From Methylocystis rosea (GTDB lineage: Bacteria > Pseudomonadota > Alphaproteobacteria > Rhizobiales > Beijerinckiaceae), in contig NZ_CP034086.1 of the NCBI RefSeq assembly GCF_003855495.1, positions 2,455,501-2,519,500 of the forward strand: DNA of 64,000 nucleotides, written 5' to 3'. A program made the position numbers and the translations under genes. The notes beneath the pieces were generated by a model that saw only the letters and a program-made list of their open reading frames with translations, did no database searches and was not told where the DNA came from. Shown piece after piece: positions 1-9,388 of this stretch (the first letter of the stretch is position 1; every line of letters begins with the position of its first letter).

Positions 1-2
1 AC

Positions 3-395
3 ACGCTGCGCACGCCCCTGGGCGCCGCCATGAGCCGGATCGTGACCGAAAAGCTAGAGTGGCCAATAAACGACGCGCGATATGAAATCCTCAATGCGCA
101 AGTTGCGCACCAATGGGATTACGGGCGCGGTGGGCGCGTCAGCGCGGAAGCGGTCTCAGACCTGCGCGAGGCGTTGGCGCTCGATCCGCGGCTCAAGGTT
201 CTCATCGTGCACGGAATTACCGATCTCGTTACCCCCTATTTTGCGACGAAACTCTTGCTGGACCAGCTTCCCGCCTTTGGCGACGGTTCGCGCGTGCAGT
301 TCGTTGTTCTGCCCGGTGGGCACATGCCTTATGTGCGGGATGAATCCCGTCGGGCTTTACGCGACACGGCGCGAACGTCCATTGAACGGAATTGA
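3..395 (+). CDS. Serine carboxypeptidase-like (peptidase S10) protein, C-terminal part
   Basis: This is the 3' end of a gene whose start lies before the window; the frame is open from base 3. The visible stretch of about 130 residues resembles the C-terminal third of S10 serine carboxypeptidases. It shows a conserved aspartate context (HGITDLVTPY) and, near the end, the histidine context GGHMPY, which would be the Asp and His of a Ser-Asp-His triad. The nucleophilic serine would be in the missing part. An in-frame ATG at 30 is not taken as the start because similarity appears to continue upstream. Substrate and secretion cannot be judged from this fragment. A general alpha/beta hydrolase is the alternative. 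Confidence 0.7.
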   Translation, partial: TLRTPLGAAMSRIVTEKLEWPINDARYEILNAQVAHQWDYGRGGRVSAEAVSDLREALALDPRLKVLIVHGITDLVTPYFATKLLLDQLPAFGDGSRVQFVVLPGGHMPYVRDESRRALRDTARTSIERN

Positions 396-528
396 CAAAC
401 AACGCCGACGCCGACACTTCGAGGCGCGTTCGAACAGCCTCTGTTCAAACATCCAGTCATGCAATGCGACGATCGAGTAAATGACGTCCAGTTTCGATCT
501 TCGCAAACTCGGAAGCAGGATACGGCCA

Positions 529-1803
529 ATGGCCCTCGACACTCGCAGCGCGTGGAAAGGCTTTATCGCGGTCGCTCTCGCCGCCGCGATGGTAGTCGCC
601 GCGACGATGTTCCTTTTCAGGGCGGAAAGCGCGCCGATCAAGGTCGGCATCCTGCACTCGCGCTCGGGGCCGATGGCGATCAGCGAAAATTCAATGGTCG
701 ACGCGGAGCTTCTCGCGATTGAGGAGATCAATGCGAAGGGCGGCTTACTGGGACGCAAGATTCAGCCGATCATCGCCGACGGCAAATCCGATTGGCCGAC
801 CTTCGCGAAAGAGGCCGAGCGCCTGATCACCGAGGAACACGTATCCGTGATTTTCGGATGCTGGACCTCCGCAAGCCGTAAGACGGTTGCGCCCATTATC
901 GAAAAATATGGTCAGCTCCTGGTCTATCCCATGGCCTATGAGGGACTCGAACAGTCGCCCAACATTATCTACACGGGCGCGGCGCCTAATCAGCAGGTCA
1001 TTCCGGCGATCAAATGGAGCCTCGATCACATTGGCAAAAAATTCTTTTTGATCGGCTCGGATTATGTTTGGCCGCACAGCATCAACGAAATTATGAAGGA
1101 CACGATCCGCGCGCTTGGCGCGGAGCTTGTGGGCGAAGACTATATTTTCTTCGGAAGCTCCAACGTCTCTCGGGCGGTCCAAAAAATCAAGCTGGCGCAG
1201 CCGGACGTTATTATCAGTTCGGTCGTGGGCGATTCCAACAAGGCGTTCTATCAGGCGCTGACCGACGCTGGGTTTTCCGCTGATAAGGCGCCGGTTGTCT
1301 CCGTCAGCATCGGCGAGGAAGAGCTTCGCAGCCTACCGATTGCCAACCTCCAAGGCCATTACAGCGCCTGGAGCTATTTCGAGGCGATCAAGAAGCCGGC
1401 GAACGAGCGGTTTGTTCGCGCCTTTCGTGAAAGATATGGCGCCAACCGTGTGACGGGCGACGTTATTGCGACCTCATACTTCAGCGTCATCTTATGGGCG
1501 AAGGCGGTCGAGGAGGCGCAGTCCTTCGACGTGCAGAGGGTCAAACGCACCATGCTGACCGAGACCCTTGATGCGCCGGAAGGTCTGGTGTCGGTCGATC
1601 CTTACACGCAGCATACGTGGCGGTCTTTCTCTGTTGGTAAAATTCAAACTGATGGCCGGATCGAGCTTGTCTGGACGATCGATCGTCCGATCCGTCCCGT
1701 GCCCTATCCGCCGACTCGCACGAAAGCCGAGTGGGAGGAATTTCTAACCGCCTTGTACAACAGATGGGGCGGCAGATGGGCGAATCCGACAGAGGCGGAC
1801 TGA
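529..1803 (+). CDS. Urea/amide-type periplasmic binding protein (UrtA/AmiC-like), sensory
   Basis: Periplasmic binding protein of the leucine/amide/urea family (Peripla_BP type 5/6). The N terminus holds one hydrophobic segment (KGFIAVALAAAMVVAATMF), a signal peptide or anchor. The mature part begins with PIKVGILHSRSGPMAISE, the usual first strand and ligand loop of the UrtA group, and contains FGCWTSASRKTV and GSDYVWPHS, also characteristic of it. I prefer ATG 529 because AGGA lies eight bases upstream; an upstream ATG at 481 would add 16 residues and has no clear ribosome site. No permease or ATPase gene follows. Instead a hybrid sensor kinase starts three bases after the stop. I infer that the protein senses a ligand for the kinase rather than feeding an importer. 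The ligand (urea, short amide or other) is unknown. Confidence 0.8.
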   Translation: MALDTRSAWKGFIAVALAAAMVVAATMFLFRAESAPIKVGILHSRSGPMAISENSMVDAELLAIEEINAKGGLLGRKIQPIIADGKSDWPTFAKEAERLITEEHVSVIFGCWTSASRKTVAPIIEKYGQLLVYPMAYEGLEQSPNIIYTGAAPNQQVIPAIKWSLDHIGKKFFLIGSDYVWPHSINEIMKDTIRALGAELVGEDYIFFGSSNVSRAVQKIKLAQPDVIISSVVGDSNKAFYQALTDAGFSADKAPVVSVSIGEEELRSLPIANLQGHYSAWSYFEAIKKPANERFVRAFRERYGANRVTGDVIATSYFSVILWAKAVEEAQSFDVQRVKRTMLTETLDAPEGLVSVDPYTQHTWRSFSVGKIQTDGRIELVWTIDRPIRPVPYPPTRTKAEWEEFLTALYNRWGGRWANPTEAD

Positions 1804-1806
1804 TCC

Positions 1807-4578
1807 ATGAAGCTTCCCAGGCTCGATTTCCTTCGGCGCTCCATCGGCGCCAAGATCATCTTCTGGTTCCTTGCGATCAACATCGTCTCCTGCGGCCTCC
1901 TCGCCTGGCGAACCTATGACATTTCACGAGAGTCTCTCGAGCAGGCGATTCAAACGTCGTTGCAGGTTGTCGCCAAGAAGAAAGTGGAGCAGCTGGAGAC
2001 TCTGACGCTTGAAAAAATCAGAAGCGTCGAGTCTCTGATGCACAGCGCCTCGATTGGCGAGGCCACCCGGGAATTTTCCGAAGCCATAAAGACGAGCGGG
2101 AGAGACTCGGAATCCTATCGCCAAGCTGTCGCGAAACACGGCGCGGTTCTCAAGCGTTTTTCCGACACGTTCAACTATGTCGACTGCGCGATTGTCTCTC
2201 CCGAAGGCTTCATGCTTTTCGAGCAGTCGGACCCTGCCCTTTTCAACCCAAGTTCGCTCGGCGGACCGCTCAAGGGAACGGAGCTTTCGGACACGATTAA
2301 TCGCGCGCGCACATTGCTGCAGGCCGAAATTTCGGCGTTTCAGATCTATCCGGGGCTAAAAGAGCCGGCCGCCTTTATTGCGGGTCCTGTTCTGGAAAAC
2401 GGCGTCGTGATTGGCGTCGTCGTCTTCCAGCTCGATAACCAGGAGCTTTACAGCCTCATCAACGACTACACAGGTCTCGGCGAGACAGGAGAGGTGCTGG
2501 TCGCCGCCCGCTTCGATCAGGGCCAAATGGTCGTGGTCAATCCGCTGCGGAACGACGCTTCCAAGGCTTTCAGCATCAGGGCGCCGCTCGATGGCAGCGC
2601 TTTTCCTGCGCTCGCTCGGGCGCTCGCCGGCGTCCACGGCTCAGGCCTCTTCGATGACCGCTTGAACAGGCCAGTCGTCGCCTCATGGACCTATGTTCCG
2701 TCGTTTCGCTGGGGCATGGTCGTACAGCAGAGCACGAAGGAGGCCTTCGCGCTCACCAGCGCGCAAAAAGAGGCGACGCTCTGGCTGCTGTTCTTCATGA
2801 TTCCGCCGATTATCGCTCTGGCCATGGGCGTCGCGCGCACGATCACCAAGCCCATCAAGACCGCCGTCGGCGTCGCCGAGAAGGTCGCGGCGGGGGACCT
2901 CGACGTAAAATTCGCGATCGGCAGCCGTGACGAAACGGGGCTCCTGCTGACGGCGATCCGCTCGATGACCGTGGAGCTGCGCGGACTTTACGATTCCATG
3001 GAGGACAAGATCCGGGCGCGCACGCGCGAACTTCAGCTCGCGAACGAGGAATTGTCAGTTGCGCGCGTGGCGGCCGAGGAAGCCAGCAAGACAAAAAGCG
3101 CTTTTCTTGCAAACATGAGCCATGAGCTGCGCACGCCGCTCAACGCCATCATCGGTTATAGCGAAATGCTTCAGGAGAACGCGATCGACGACGGCGATCC
3201 AGAGCCGATCGAAGACCTGAAGAGGATCGAGAGCGCGGGCCGGCACCTGCTTGGGCTGATCAACGACATTCTCGATCTTTCCAAAATCGAAGCCGGAAAG
3301 ATGGAGGTCTTCATCGAGAGGGTGGAGATCAGGCCTCTCGTGAATGAGGTCCTTTCAATTGTTCAGCCCCTCGCCGACAAGAACGGCAACGCGCTTGAGC
3401 TCTGCTGCCCGGATGACGTGGGCGGCTTTTTGTCCGACGAAACGAAGGTCAAGCAGTGCCTGCTCAATCTCATGAGCAATGCAAACAAATTCACGAGCCA
3501 GGGAAAAGTCACTTTGACCGTCGAGCGGGACGCCGACGCTTTTGTGATTTTTCACGTGTCGGACACGGGGCTCGGCATGACGCAGGAGCAGCTTTCCCGC
3601 CTGTTCCAGGCCTTCACCCAAGCGGACGCCTCGACCACGAAGCGTTTTGGAGGGACAGGGCTGGGGCTCGCGATCACCAAGCATTTTTGCGCGGCGCTCG
3701 GCGGCGATATCTCCGTTGGGAGCGCGCTGGGCGCAGGCTCGACCTTCACGATCAGGCTTCCGGACCGGCAGGAGCCTCTCGCGACGAAGAAACGGGCCGA
3801 GCCGACGTCGTCCCGGCCTCTCCCGACGATACTGGTCGTCGACGACGACGCGACCGCGCGCGACCTGCTCACACGGACTTTGGAGAACAAGGGCTATCAC
3901 GTCATCGCCGCCCGCAATGGGCTGGAAGCGCTGGCCCTGGCGAGACAGCACAGGCCGAATGCGATCACGCTGGATGTGATGATGCCCCAGCTCGACGGCT
4001 GGAGCGTGCTCAGGCAGCTCAAAGAGGATGATGAGCTGCGGAACATCCCCGTCATCATGGTGACGATTCTCAACGAGCGCGCTCTGGCGATTCCGCTCGG
4101 GGCGGCGGAGCTTTTGACAAAGCCAATCGACCGTCAGCGCTTGACGGCCCTGATGACACAATATTGCGCGGCATCGAGCGAAACGACGGTGCTCATCATC
4201 GAGGACGACTCCGCGACGCGCGAGCTTCTTTGCCGCTGTGTTTCGGGCGCTGGCTACAAGGCCGAAGCCGCCATCAACGGGCAGGATGGGCTCGACTGGA
4301 TCGCTGAAAATCCGGCGCCGGACCTGATCCTTCTCGACCTGATGATGCCAAATCTCGACGGCTTCGGTTTCTTGAGAGAATTGCGTAAGCGCCGCGCCTA
4401 TGACCATTTGCCGGTCATCATCGTCACGGCGAAAGATCTCAGCGAAGAGGATATGCGCAAGCTGAAAGAATTCGGAGCCGACATCATCACGAAGGACCAT
4501 GACTATCTTGAGGAGCTGGTGACGATTATGCGTCAGTGCCTCAATCCCAGCGCGGCGGACGCCGTCCAAGCGCATTGA
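1807..4578 (+). CDS. Hybrid sensor histidine kinase with two receiver domains
   Basis: A 923-residue membrane kinase. Order: transmembrane helix near residues 16-34, a periplasmic Cache-like sensor of about 270 residues, a second helix near 320-342, a HAMP linker (TKPIKTAVGVAEKVAAGDL), a short coiled coil, HisKA with phospho-acceptor His439 in SHELRTPLN, HATPase with N box (NLMSNANKF) and G box (GGTGLGLAI), then two receivers. The receivers carry phospho-Asp at 723 (TLDVMMP) and 844 (LLDLMMP). The first has an incomplete acidic and loop environment around its beta4-alpha4 region, so it may be regulatory. The gene lies directly after the binding protein and directly before a free receiver and a receiver-cyclase. 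The likely output is phosphotransfer to those proteins rather than to a DNA-binding regulator. Confidence 0.9.
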   Translation: MKLPRLDFLRRSIGAKIIFWFLAINIVSCGLLAWRTYDISRESLEQAIQTSLQVVAKKKVEQLETLTLEKIRSVESLMHSASIGEATREFSEAIKTSGRDSESYRQAVAKHGAVLKRFSDTFNYVDCAIVSPEGFMLFEQSDPALFNPSSLGGPLKGTELSDTINRARTLLQAEISAFQIYPGLKEPAAFIAGPVLENGVVIGVVVFQLDNQELYSLINDYTGLGETGEVLVAARFDQGQMVVVNPLRNDASKAFSIRAPLDGSAFPALARALAGVHGSGLFDDRLNRPVVASWTYVPSFRWGMVVQQSTKEAFALTSAQKEATLWLLFFMIPPIIALAMGVARTITKPIKTAVGVAEKVAAGDLDVKFAIGSRDETGLLLTAIRSMTVELRGLYDSMEDKIRARTRELQLANEELSVARVAAEEASKTKSAFLANMSHELRTPLNAIIGYSEMLQENAIDDGDPEPIEDLKRIESAGRHLLGLINDILDLSKIEAGKMEVFIERVEIRPLVNEVLSIVQPLADKNGNALELCCPDDVGGFLSDETKVKQCLLNLMSNANKFTSQGKVTLTVERDADAFVIFHVSDTGLGMTQEQLSRLFQAFTQADASTTKRFGGTGLGLAITKHFCAALGGDISVGSALGAGSTFTIRLPDRQEPLATKKRAEPTSSRPLPTILVVDDDATARDLLTRTLENKGYHVIAARNGLEALALARQHRPNAITLDVMMPQLDGWSVLRQLKEDDELRNIPVIMVTILNERALAIPLGAAELLTKPIDRQRLTALMTQYCAASSETTVLIIEDDSATRELLCRCVSGAGYKAEAAINGQDGLDWIAENPAPDLILLDLMMPNLDGFGFLRELRKRRAYDHLPVIIVTAKDLSEEDMRKLKEFGADIITKDHDYLEELVTIMRQCLNPSAADAVQAH

Positions 4579-4595
4579 CATTGGAGACCGGGTCG

Positions 4596-4967
4596 GTGGT
4601 GAAGATTTTGCTTGTCGAAGATAATGAAATGAACCGGGATATGCTGTCGCGGCGCCTCAGGCGAAATGGCTATGAAGTCGTGATCGCCATAGATGGCCAG
4701 CAGGGCGTCGATATGGCCGCCGCCGAATCGCCCGATCTCATCCTGATGGATATGAGCCTGCCGGTCATCGATGGCTGGGAGGCGGCCCGCCGGGTCAGAG
4801 AAAACGAAGCGACGCGCAAGATTCCGGTCATCGCCCTCACCGCCCATGCGATGGCGGGGGACCGGGAGAAGGCGATCGAAGCGGGATGCGACGACTATGA
4901 CACGAAACCTGTCGAGATCACGCGACTTCTGGGCAAGATCACGGCCCTGATTCAATCTGGCGCTTAG
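4596..4967 (+). CDS. Single-domain response regulator (DivK-like)
   Basis: A free receiver domain of 123 residues with no output domain. It opens with KILLVEDNEMNRDML, has the phospho-acceptor Asp52 in LILMDMSLP, the switch threonine in ALTAHAM, and the conserved lysine in DTKPVE. This layout matches DivK/CheY-type regulators used to relay phosphate between kinases or to bind a partner protein. I chose GTG 4596 because GGAG lies nine bases upstream; an ATG at 4536 would overlap the kinase gene by 43 bases and add non-homologous sequence. It is transcribed with the upstream hybrid kinase, its likely phosphodonor. Confidence 0.88.
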   Translation: MVKILLVEDNEMNRDMLSRRLRRNGYEVVIAIDGQQGVDMAAAESPDLILMDMSLPVIDGWEAARRVRENEATRKIPVIALTAHAMAGDREKAIEAGCDDYDTKPVEITRLLGKITALIQSGA

Positions 4968-5145
4968 CATCGTCTGATCGATTGTCGTCTCGAAGCCTCC
5001 GTCTCCAGATGCACGGCCGCGTTCCTGTAGCCGTCATCGTAGAGCGAACTCTGGCGACCCCACCGGTTGAGACATTTATGAGAAATACGAGTCACGCATC
5101 TTGGACGGCGGACGTTGGCGCGTTCCGGCTTTCTGGAAAAATAAC

Positions 5146-6768
5146 ATGACGTCGCATGACTTCCGGCCGGCCGCCGACAGGAGCGATCGCGCACTGCTTG
5201 CTTATGTGCAGCAGGAGCTGAGCGCGCCTGCAGAGGCGATTGCAGGCTATGCGGAAATATTGCTGGACGAGGCCGAAAGGAACGGTCACGGGGAATTTCG
5301 TGACGACCTCGAAAAAATCCACGCCGCCAGCCGTTCGCTGATTGATGTCATCGCGTCACTCGTCAGTCGGTCGCGCGAGCCGACGCGCGGGCCAGGCGAG
5401 GATTCCGAGGACTATCGTCGCCACTTGCGGCACGATCTGCGCACGCCCATCAACGCCATAAAGGGTTATGGCGAGATGCTGCGCGAAGACGCAGCGGGCG
5501 TTGACGACGCGCAGGCGCTGGTCTCGGACCTCAATCGACTTTTAGAGGAAGCGTCGCGCCTGCTTGAGCGTATCGACGGCCTGGTCAGTTTTTCACTCCC
5601 CGAAACCGAGGCGGCGACGGACGCCGAAGTCGGCTCGGGACCTGTTTCCGCCATGGTCGCTCATCGCTTCGTCGCCTCTGTCCAGCCGATCTCAGAAAAC
5701 GAAGCCGACAGTGTCGCCGTACGGCCGAGTCGCATCCTCGTGGTCGACGACAACGCGTCTAATCGCGAGCTCCTGAAGCGCCGTCTGGAACGACAGGGCC
5801 ACTCTGTCGCGCTGGCTGAAAATGGGTCTTGCTCGCTGGAGATGTTGAGGGAGGCGCCCTTCGATCTCATTCTCCTCGATCTGCTGATGCCGGATATCAG
5901 CGGCTTCGATGTTCTTTCGATCCTCAAGTCTGATCCTGCGTTGAGAGACATTCCAGTCATCGTGATATCGGCCTTGAACGAGATCGACTCCATCGTCAGA
6001 TGCATCGAAGCGGGCGCCGATGATTATCTCGAGAAGCCTTTCGATCCGGTGCTCCTTCGCGCGCGCATCGGATCGTCACTGGAGAAAAAGCATCTACGGG
6101 ACCGGGAGCGCGAGGCGCTCGAAGCGTTGCGCATCGAAAAAGAGCGCTCCGAGCAGCTTCTCCTCAACATTCTTCCGGCGCCGATTATCGCGCGTCTGAA
6201 GAGCGGCGAAACGGTCATCGCGGATCATGTCAGCGACGTCACGATTCTGTTTGCGGATTTCGTCGGCTTCACCGAGCTCTCCTCCAGGCTGCCGGCTCCC
6301 GAACTTGTTGGCGTATTGGGAAGCGTTTTCTCGGCGTTTGACGGGCTCGCGCTTAAATTCGGCGTCGAGAAGATCAAGACGATTGGCGACGCGTATATGG
6401 TCGCCTGCGGGCTCTTCGGCGATCGGGGCGATCACGCGCACGCCGTCGCGGACATGGCGTTGGCGATGGCCGAAACACTGGACATTCTCAACGATACTTT
6501 GCCGACGCCGCTCGAGATCAGGATGGGCATGAACTCCGGCGACGTCGTCGCGGGCGTCATCGGCGCGCACAAGTTCATTTACGATATTTGGGGCGATGCG
6601 GTGAACATTGCGAGCCGGCTGGAGTCGAACAGCCTTCCGGGCCGCATCCAGGTTTCAGCATCGACCTACGAGCATCTGCGCAGAGACTTTGTTTTGGCGC
6701 CGCGCGACGGCCTCGAAATCAAAGGCAAGGGCGCCATGGAAGCGTTTTTTCTGACCGGGAGAAGGTAG
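5146..6768 (+). CDS. Response-regulator class III adenylate cyclase with kinase-dimerisation-like N terminus
   Basis: A soluble protein of 540 residues. The N terminus has two HisKA-like helical hairpins: a degenerate one (ELSAPAEAIAGYAEILL) and a better one, RHDLRTPINAIKGYGEML, with His96. No ATPase domain follows. Next come a receiver domain with phospho-Asp245 (LILLDLLMPD), a coiled linker, and a class III nucleotidyl cyclase domain. The metal-binding aspartates are Asp371 (ILFADFVGF) and Asp415 (KTIGDAYMV); the Lys before the latter and the Asp in IWGDAVNIASR favour ATP over GTP. ATG 5146 is chosen; an in-frame TTG at 5101 is possible. It follows the receiver and kinase genes, so cAMP production is probably controlled by phosphorylation from that kinase. 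The product would act through cAMP-binding proteins. Confidence 0.88.
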   Translation: MTSHDFRPAADRSDRALLAYVQQELSAPAEAIAGYAEILLDEAERNGHGEFRDDLEKIHAASRSLIDVIASLVSRSREPTRGPGEDSEDYRRHLRHDLRTPINAIKGYGEMLREDAAGVDDAQALVSDLNRLLEEASRLLERIDGLVSFSLPETEAATDAEVGSGPVSAMVAHRFVASVQPISENEADSVAVRPSRILVVDDNASNRELLKRRLERQGHSVALAENGSCSLEMLREAPFDLILLDLLMPDISGFDVLSILKSDPALRDIPVIVISALNEIDSIVRCIEAGADDYLEKPFDPVLLRARIGSSLEKKHLRDREREALEALRIEKERSEQLLLNILPAPIIARLKSGETVIADHVSDVTILFADFVGFTELSSRLPAPELVGVLGSVFSAFDGLALKFGVEKIKTIGDAYMVACGLFGDRGDHAHAVADMALAMAETLDILNDTLPTPLEIRMGMNSGDVVAGVIGAHKFIYDIWGDAVNIASRLESNSLPGRIQVSASTYEHLRRDFVLAPRDGLEIKGKGAMEAFFLTGRR

Positions 6769-6812
6769 GGCGCAGCCTCCCGGTTGCACTATAAGTTTGT
6801 GGGACTGGGGCG

Positions 6813-8430
6813 TCACTCTTCTCGGTAGAGCAGAAGCAAGAGGCCCGATAAAATGAATGCCATGGGCCAAACATAACCAGCAATTCGACCTGCGGACGTG
6901 TCCGACAAACGTATTTCCAGCCAGCGCGCGCTCGCGGAGACAACCCCGAGCAACGCGATAGGCGTATGACTGATCGCGACCAGAACCTCGTCTTTGCCTT
7001 CCGTGTGTCCATAGTGCGTCAACAGAAACGCTGCCGCCGCGCCGGTTGTTATGGGGAAGACGAAGGCTGGCCAGTCGGATCTAAAGCGTTCGCGTCGAAC
7101 CTGCCATTCGAATATCGCAAAGGTCGCAATAAGGACCACAATGACTTTGTGTTGGACGATCTGAGGATCACGAAGGCTTTCGAAGAACCCTATGGGTCCG
7201 AGGGGCCATGCGGTTTCATCGGCGCGAATGACCAGAATGCCGCCAAGCATCAAAAATAGCAGAGGCCAATGACGCGCCGCCGACGCGGTTTTGCGATGGC
7301 GCTCCAGCAAGGCGAAAAAGCCCATGAAGACAACAAAAACGCCCGCCAAATGATGATTCATCTCCGCCCAGGCGATATCCGCCGCGCTGGGTGGGCTAGG
7401 CGTTCGTGGTTCGGCTACGCTGAAGACTGTTTGCGCAGCGGACAGCTCGGCATACGCTGGACTATAAAAACTCGGCCAACGCGGGGCGAAACGCGCCGTG
7501 ATCTCAGACAGACTCGTGCGCTCCGCGCCGCCGTCCGTCGGGAGCGACGCAGATGCAAGAGCGGCGGCGCAAAACAGCGCAACCAGGCCCAGCCCCACCT
7601 CCACCTCAGCGAAACGCAATAATCTTCTGATGGGCGTGGAAGAAAGCCGCCACAGTCTGCGCGTTGTCGAAAGATTTGCGGCGGCAAAGCATAGCAGGCC
7701 AAACAGCAGTATAATTTTGGTGCTGAGCAGCATTCCGTAATTCGTTTCATACAACGCGCTGAGATCCGACGTGTGGCGCGTCATCATCAAGAGGCCGGCG
7801 GCAATCAATGCTCCCACGGACCACATGGCGTTCCGCGAGAATTTGGAGGCGAGCAATCGCCGCGCCTCGCCGCTCTTGGTCATTCCGAGCGCGACCAACA
7901 AGAACGGAATGCCGGCGATCCAGATCGCCGCTGCGAGCACATGCACAATCTCGGTCGTCACCAGCAACGCCGAGGCGACGGGGCGGCTCGCGGCATGTGT
8001 CACGCCCACATGCGCCCACGCCAGCAGCAACGCTAAAGCGACTGCGCCGCCCCTCCACATGAAAAAGACGCGGGCGCCGAGGCGGGCGTAAAGCGCCAGT
8101 GCGCCCGACAGGATCATGGCGATGAAATGACTGACGACGGCGTCGGCGCTGGCTGCGACGGCAAAGTCCACCTGCAACGTTCCGACGAGCATCGCGGTCA
8201 GCACGCCCACGGCAACGATCTCGCCGAAGACCGAAGCACAGCAGCTCCAAAAAAGTAATGCGCAGGCAACGTCGCGCAATTGGCGCCTCTTCGGCGTCTA
8301 TTTTTCCTTCAAGAGGGGACAGAACGAGCGTCAGAAACGCTACGCCACCCACGATGATCGCTTGCGTGGCGAGGAGATATGCGCGCAGCACGAGGTCCAA
8401 AAAGCCGTACAACGCAATGAAGGCTTGCAT
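6813..8430 (-). CDS. copD: CopD-family copper membrane protein, split by a one-base frameshift
   Basis: Multi-spanning inner-membrane protein of the CopD copper-resistance/uptake family, encoded two bases after copC. Reading begins at ATG 8430 (MQAFIALYGFLDLVLRAYLL) and is in frame until about 8250, where it must move by one base to continue as ...VFGEIVAVGVLTAML. A run of six A (T on the coding strand) at 8249-8254 is the probable site. Removing one base gives 538 residues without a stop. The C-terminal half has further helices with histidine-rich turns (NHHLAG, HYGHTEGKDE) as in longer CopD/YcnJ-type proteins. The shorter reading from ATG 8279 would lack the first helices. Sequencing error, real mutation or slippage cannot be told apart here. 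Confidence 0.8.
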
Positions 8431-8432
8431 AT

Positions 8433-8801
8433 TCAGCGTTCCACGCGAAAGTTCAGCCTGCCTTGCGTCAGGTGGCCGTCAAGGCTCAGTATTTGCCACT
8501 CGAGCGTATACGCGCCCGACCTCAAGTCCGGCGCTCTCGCTTTTAGGCCCTCGGATACTGGGCTCGTTTCGAGAGGCTGAACGACGCTTTGGTCGGCGGC
8601 CTTGAGAAGGGTGAGACGCGAAAGCTTCGAGTCAATACGGCTATTGAACCGAAGCTGAATGACGACTTCTCCGCTTGGAACCGTTGCGCCATCCTGAGGC
8701 GAAGCCGAGATGAGAGCCGCATGTGCGAGGCAGGGAACGCGCACAAGCGCGAACGCAAGGATAAGCGACAGTAGAAACGCTAATTTTTTCCGTGGGATCA
8801 T
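8433..8801 (-). CDS. copC: Periplasmic copper-binding protein CopC
   Basis: A 122-residue CopC-domain protein with a classical signal peptide (about residues 1-26, ending near CLAHA). The mature chain would begin with His-Ala-Ala-Leu followed by ISASPQDGATV, as in CopC, whose N-terminal histidine is a Cu(II) ligand. The other ligands of the Cu(II) site are present in SLDGHLTQG near the C terminus. ATG 8801 has GAGGA upstream at good spacing. It forms an operon with copD, and together they carry copper from periplasm to or across the inner membrane. In copper-dependent organisms this pair often serves uptake rather than resistance. Confidence 0.88.
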   Translation of the reverse strand: MIPRKKLAFLLSLILAFALVRVPCLAHAALISASPQDGATVPSGEVVIQLRFNSRIDSKLSRLTLLKAADQSVVQPLETSPVSEGLKARAPDLRSGAYTLEWQILSLDGHLTQGRLNFRVER

Positions 8802-9259
8802 CGTGAGTCCTCGTTAAAAACCAGCGCCTTTCGGCTTTAATTGTCATTGCATCTAAGTCACGCGCGTATAGCGACAAGCGGAGCATCGTCCATGTTTGTT
8901 GCGGTTTCTCCTCGGGCGTCTTGCCGAACGCGCCTGCCCCACCCTGCAGATCGTTCGCGCGTTTGCTCTCGGTGTTGATGCAATGACGAGGGCCATTGTC
9001 GTCGCCGTAGAGGGCTCGTAACCGAAGCCCAGTGCGCGAGGCCTGCGCCTTCAGCGCCGCAGCCCTAACGCGCATGGCGCCTAACGCCCTTTGGACGAAC
9101 GACAGGAAAAGCGCGCGCGCCTATTGTCGATCGCGACGGGCGAACCAGTTCAGCAACAGGTTGATGAGTAAGCAACGAAGCGCCTGTTTGGCGTCGCATG
9201 GTTCAGACACAACAGCGATCAAGGTGTTTCGCGGCGGGGAAAGAGATTGTCGTCAAAAC
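8802..9259. other. Intergenic region upstream of copC, no gene recognised
   Basis: About 450 bases without a convincing gene. The part next to copC should hold the copCD promoter, but no clear sigma-70 boxes or copper-responsive operator could be assigned. Several long open frames exist on both strands, but their translations are arginine-rich and show no family features. The right end merges with a transposase fossil, so part of this stretch may be insertion-sequence debris. Confidence 0.4.
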
Positions 9260-9388
9260 TACGTTGCCCTGCTGAGCGCGAAGAAGCGCGAGCAGCTTGC
9301 GGAACTGATCCGCTCGGCGCGCTTGTTGAAGAAAGCGCGTATCCTATGGAAGGCGGATGTCTTGCTGACAAACCTTTCTGAATGCTAG
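9260..9388 (+). pseudogene. IS630-family transposase N-terminal fossil
   Basis: The translated stretch YVALLSAKKREQLAEL, followed closely by KKARILWKAD, matches the start of IS630-family transposases, which typically read V-x-L-T-x-E-E-R-x-x-L followed by a basic segment and H/K-A-R-I-L-L-K-A-D. The spacer between the two blocks is shorter than usual. The frame ends at a stop at 9386, so only about 40 residues remain and no catalytic DDE region is present. No inverted repeats were found. I read this as a decayed insertion-sequence remnant. Identification rests on remembered family pattern, not on a search. Confidence 0.5.

Noticed and set aside
3355..4581. 408-codon reverse frame inside the hybrid kinase gene
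   Set aside because: It is antisense to an intact kinase with all motifs; long antisense frames are common in GC-rich DNA.
8279..8279. ATG 8279 as the true start of copD
   Set aside because: It would remove the first membrane helices, which are present upstream in another frame directly after copC; a frameshift explains the data better.
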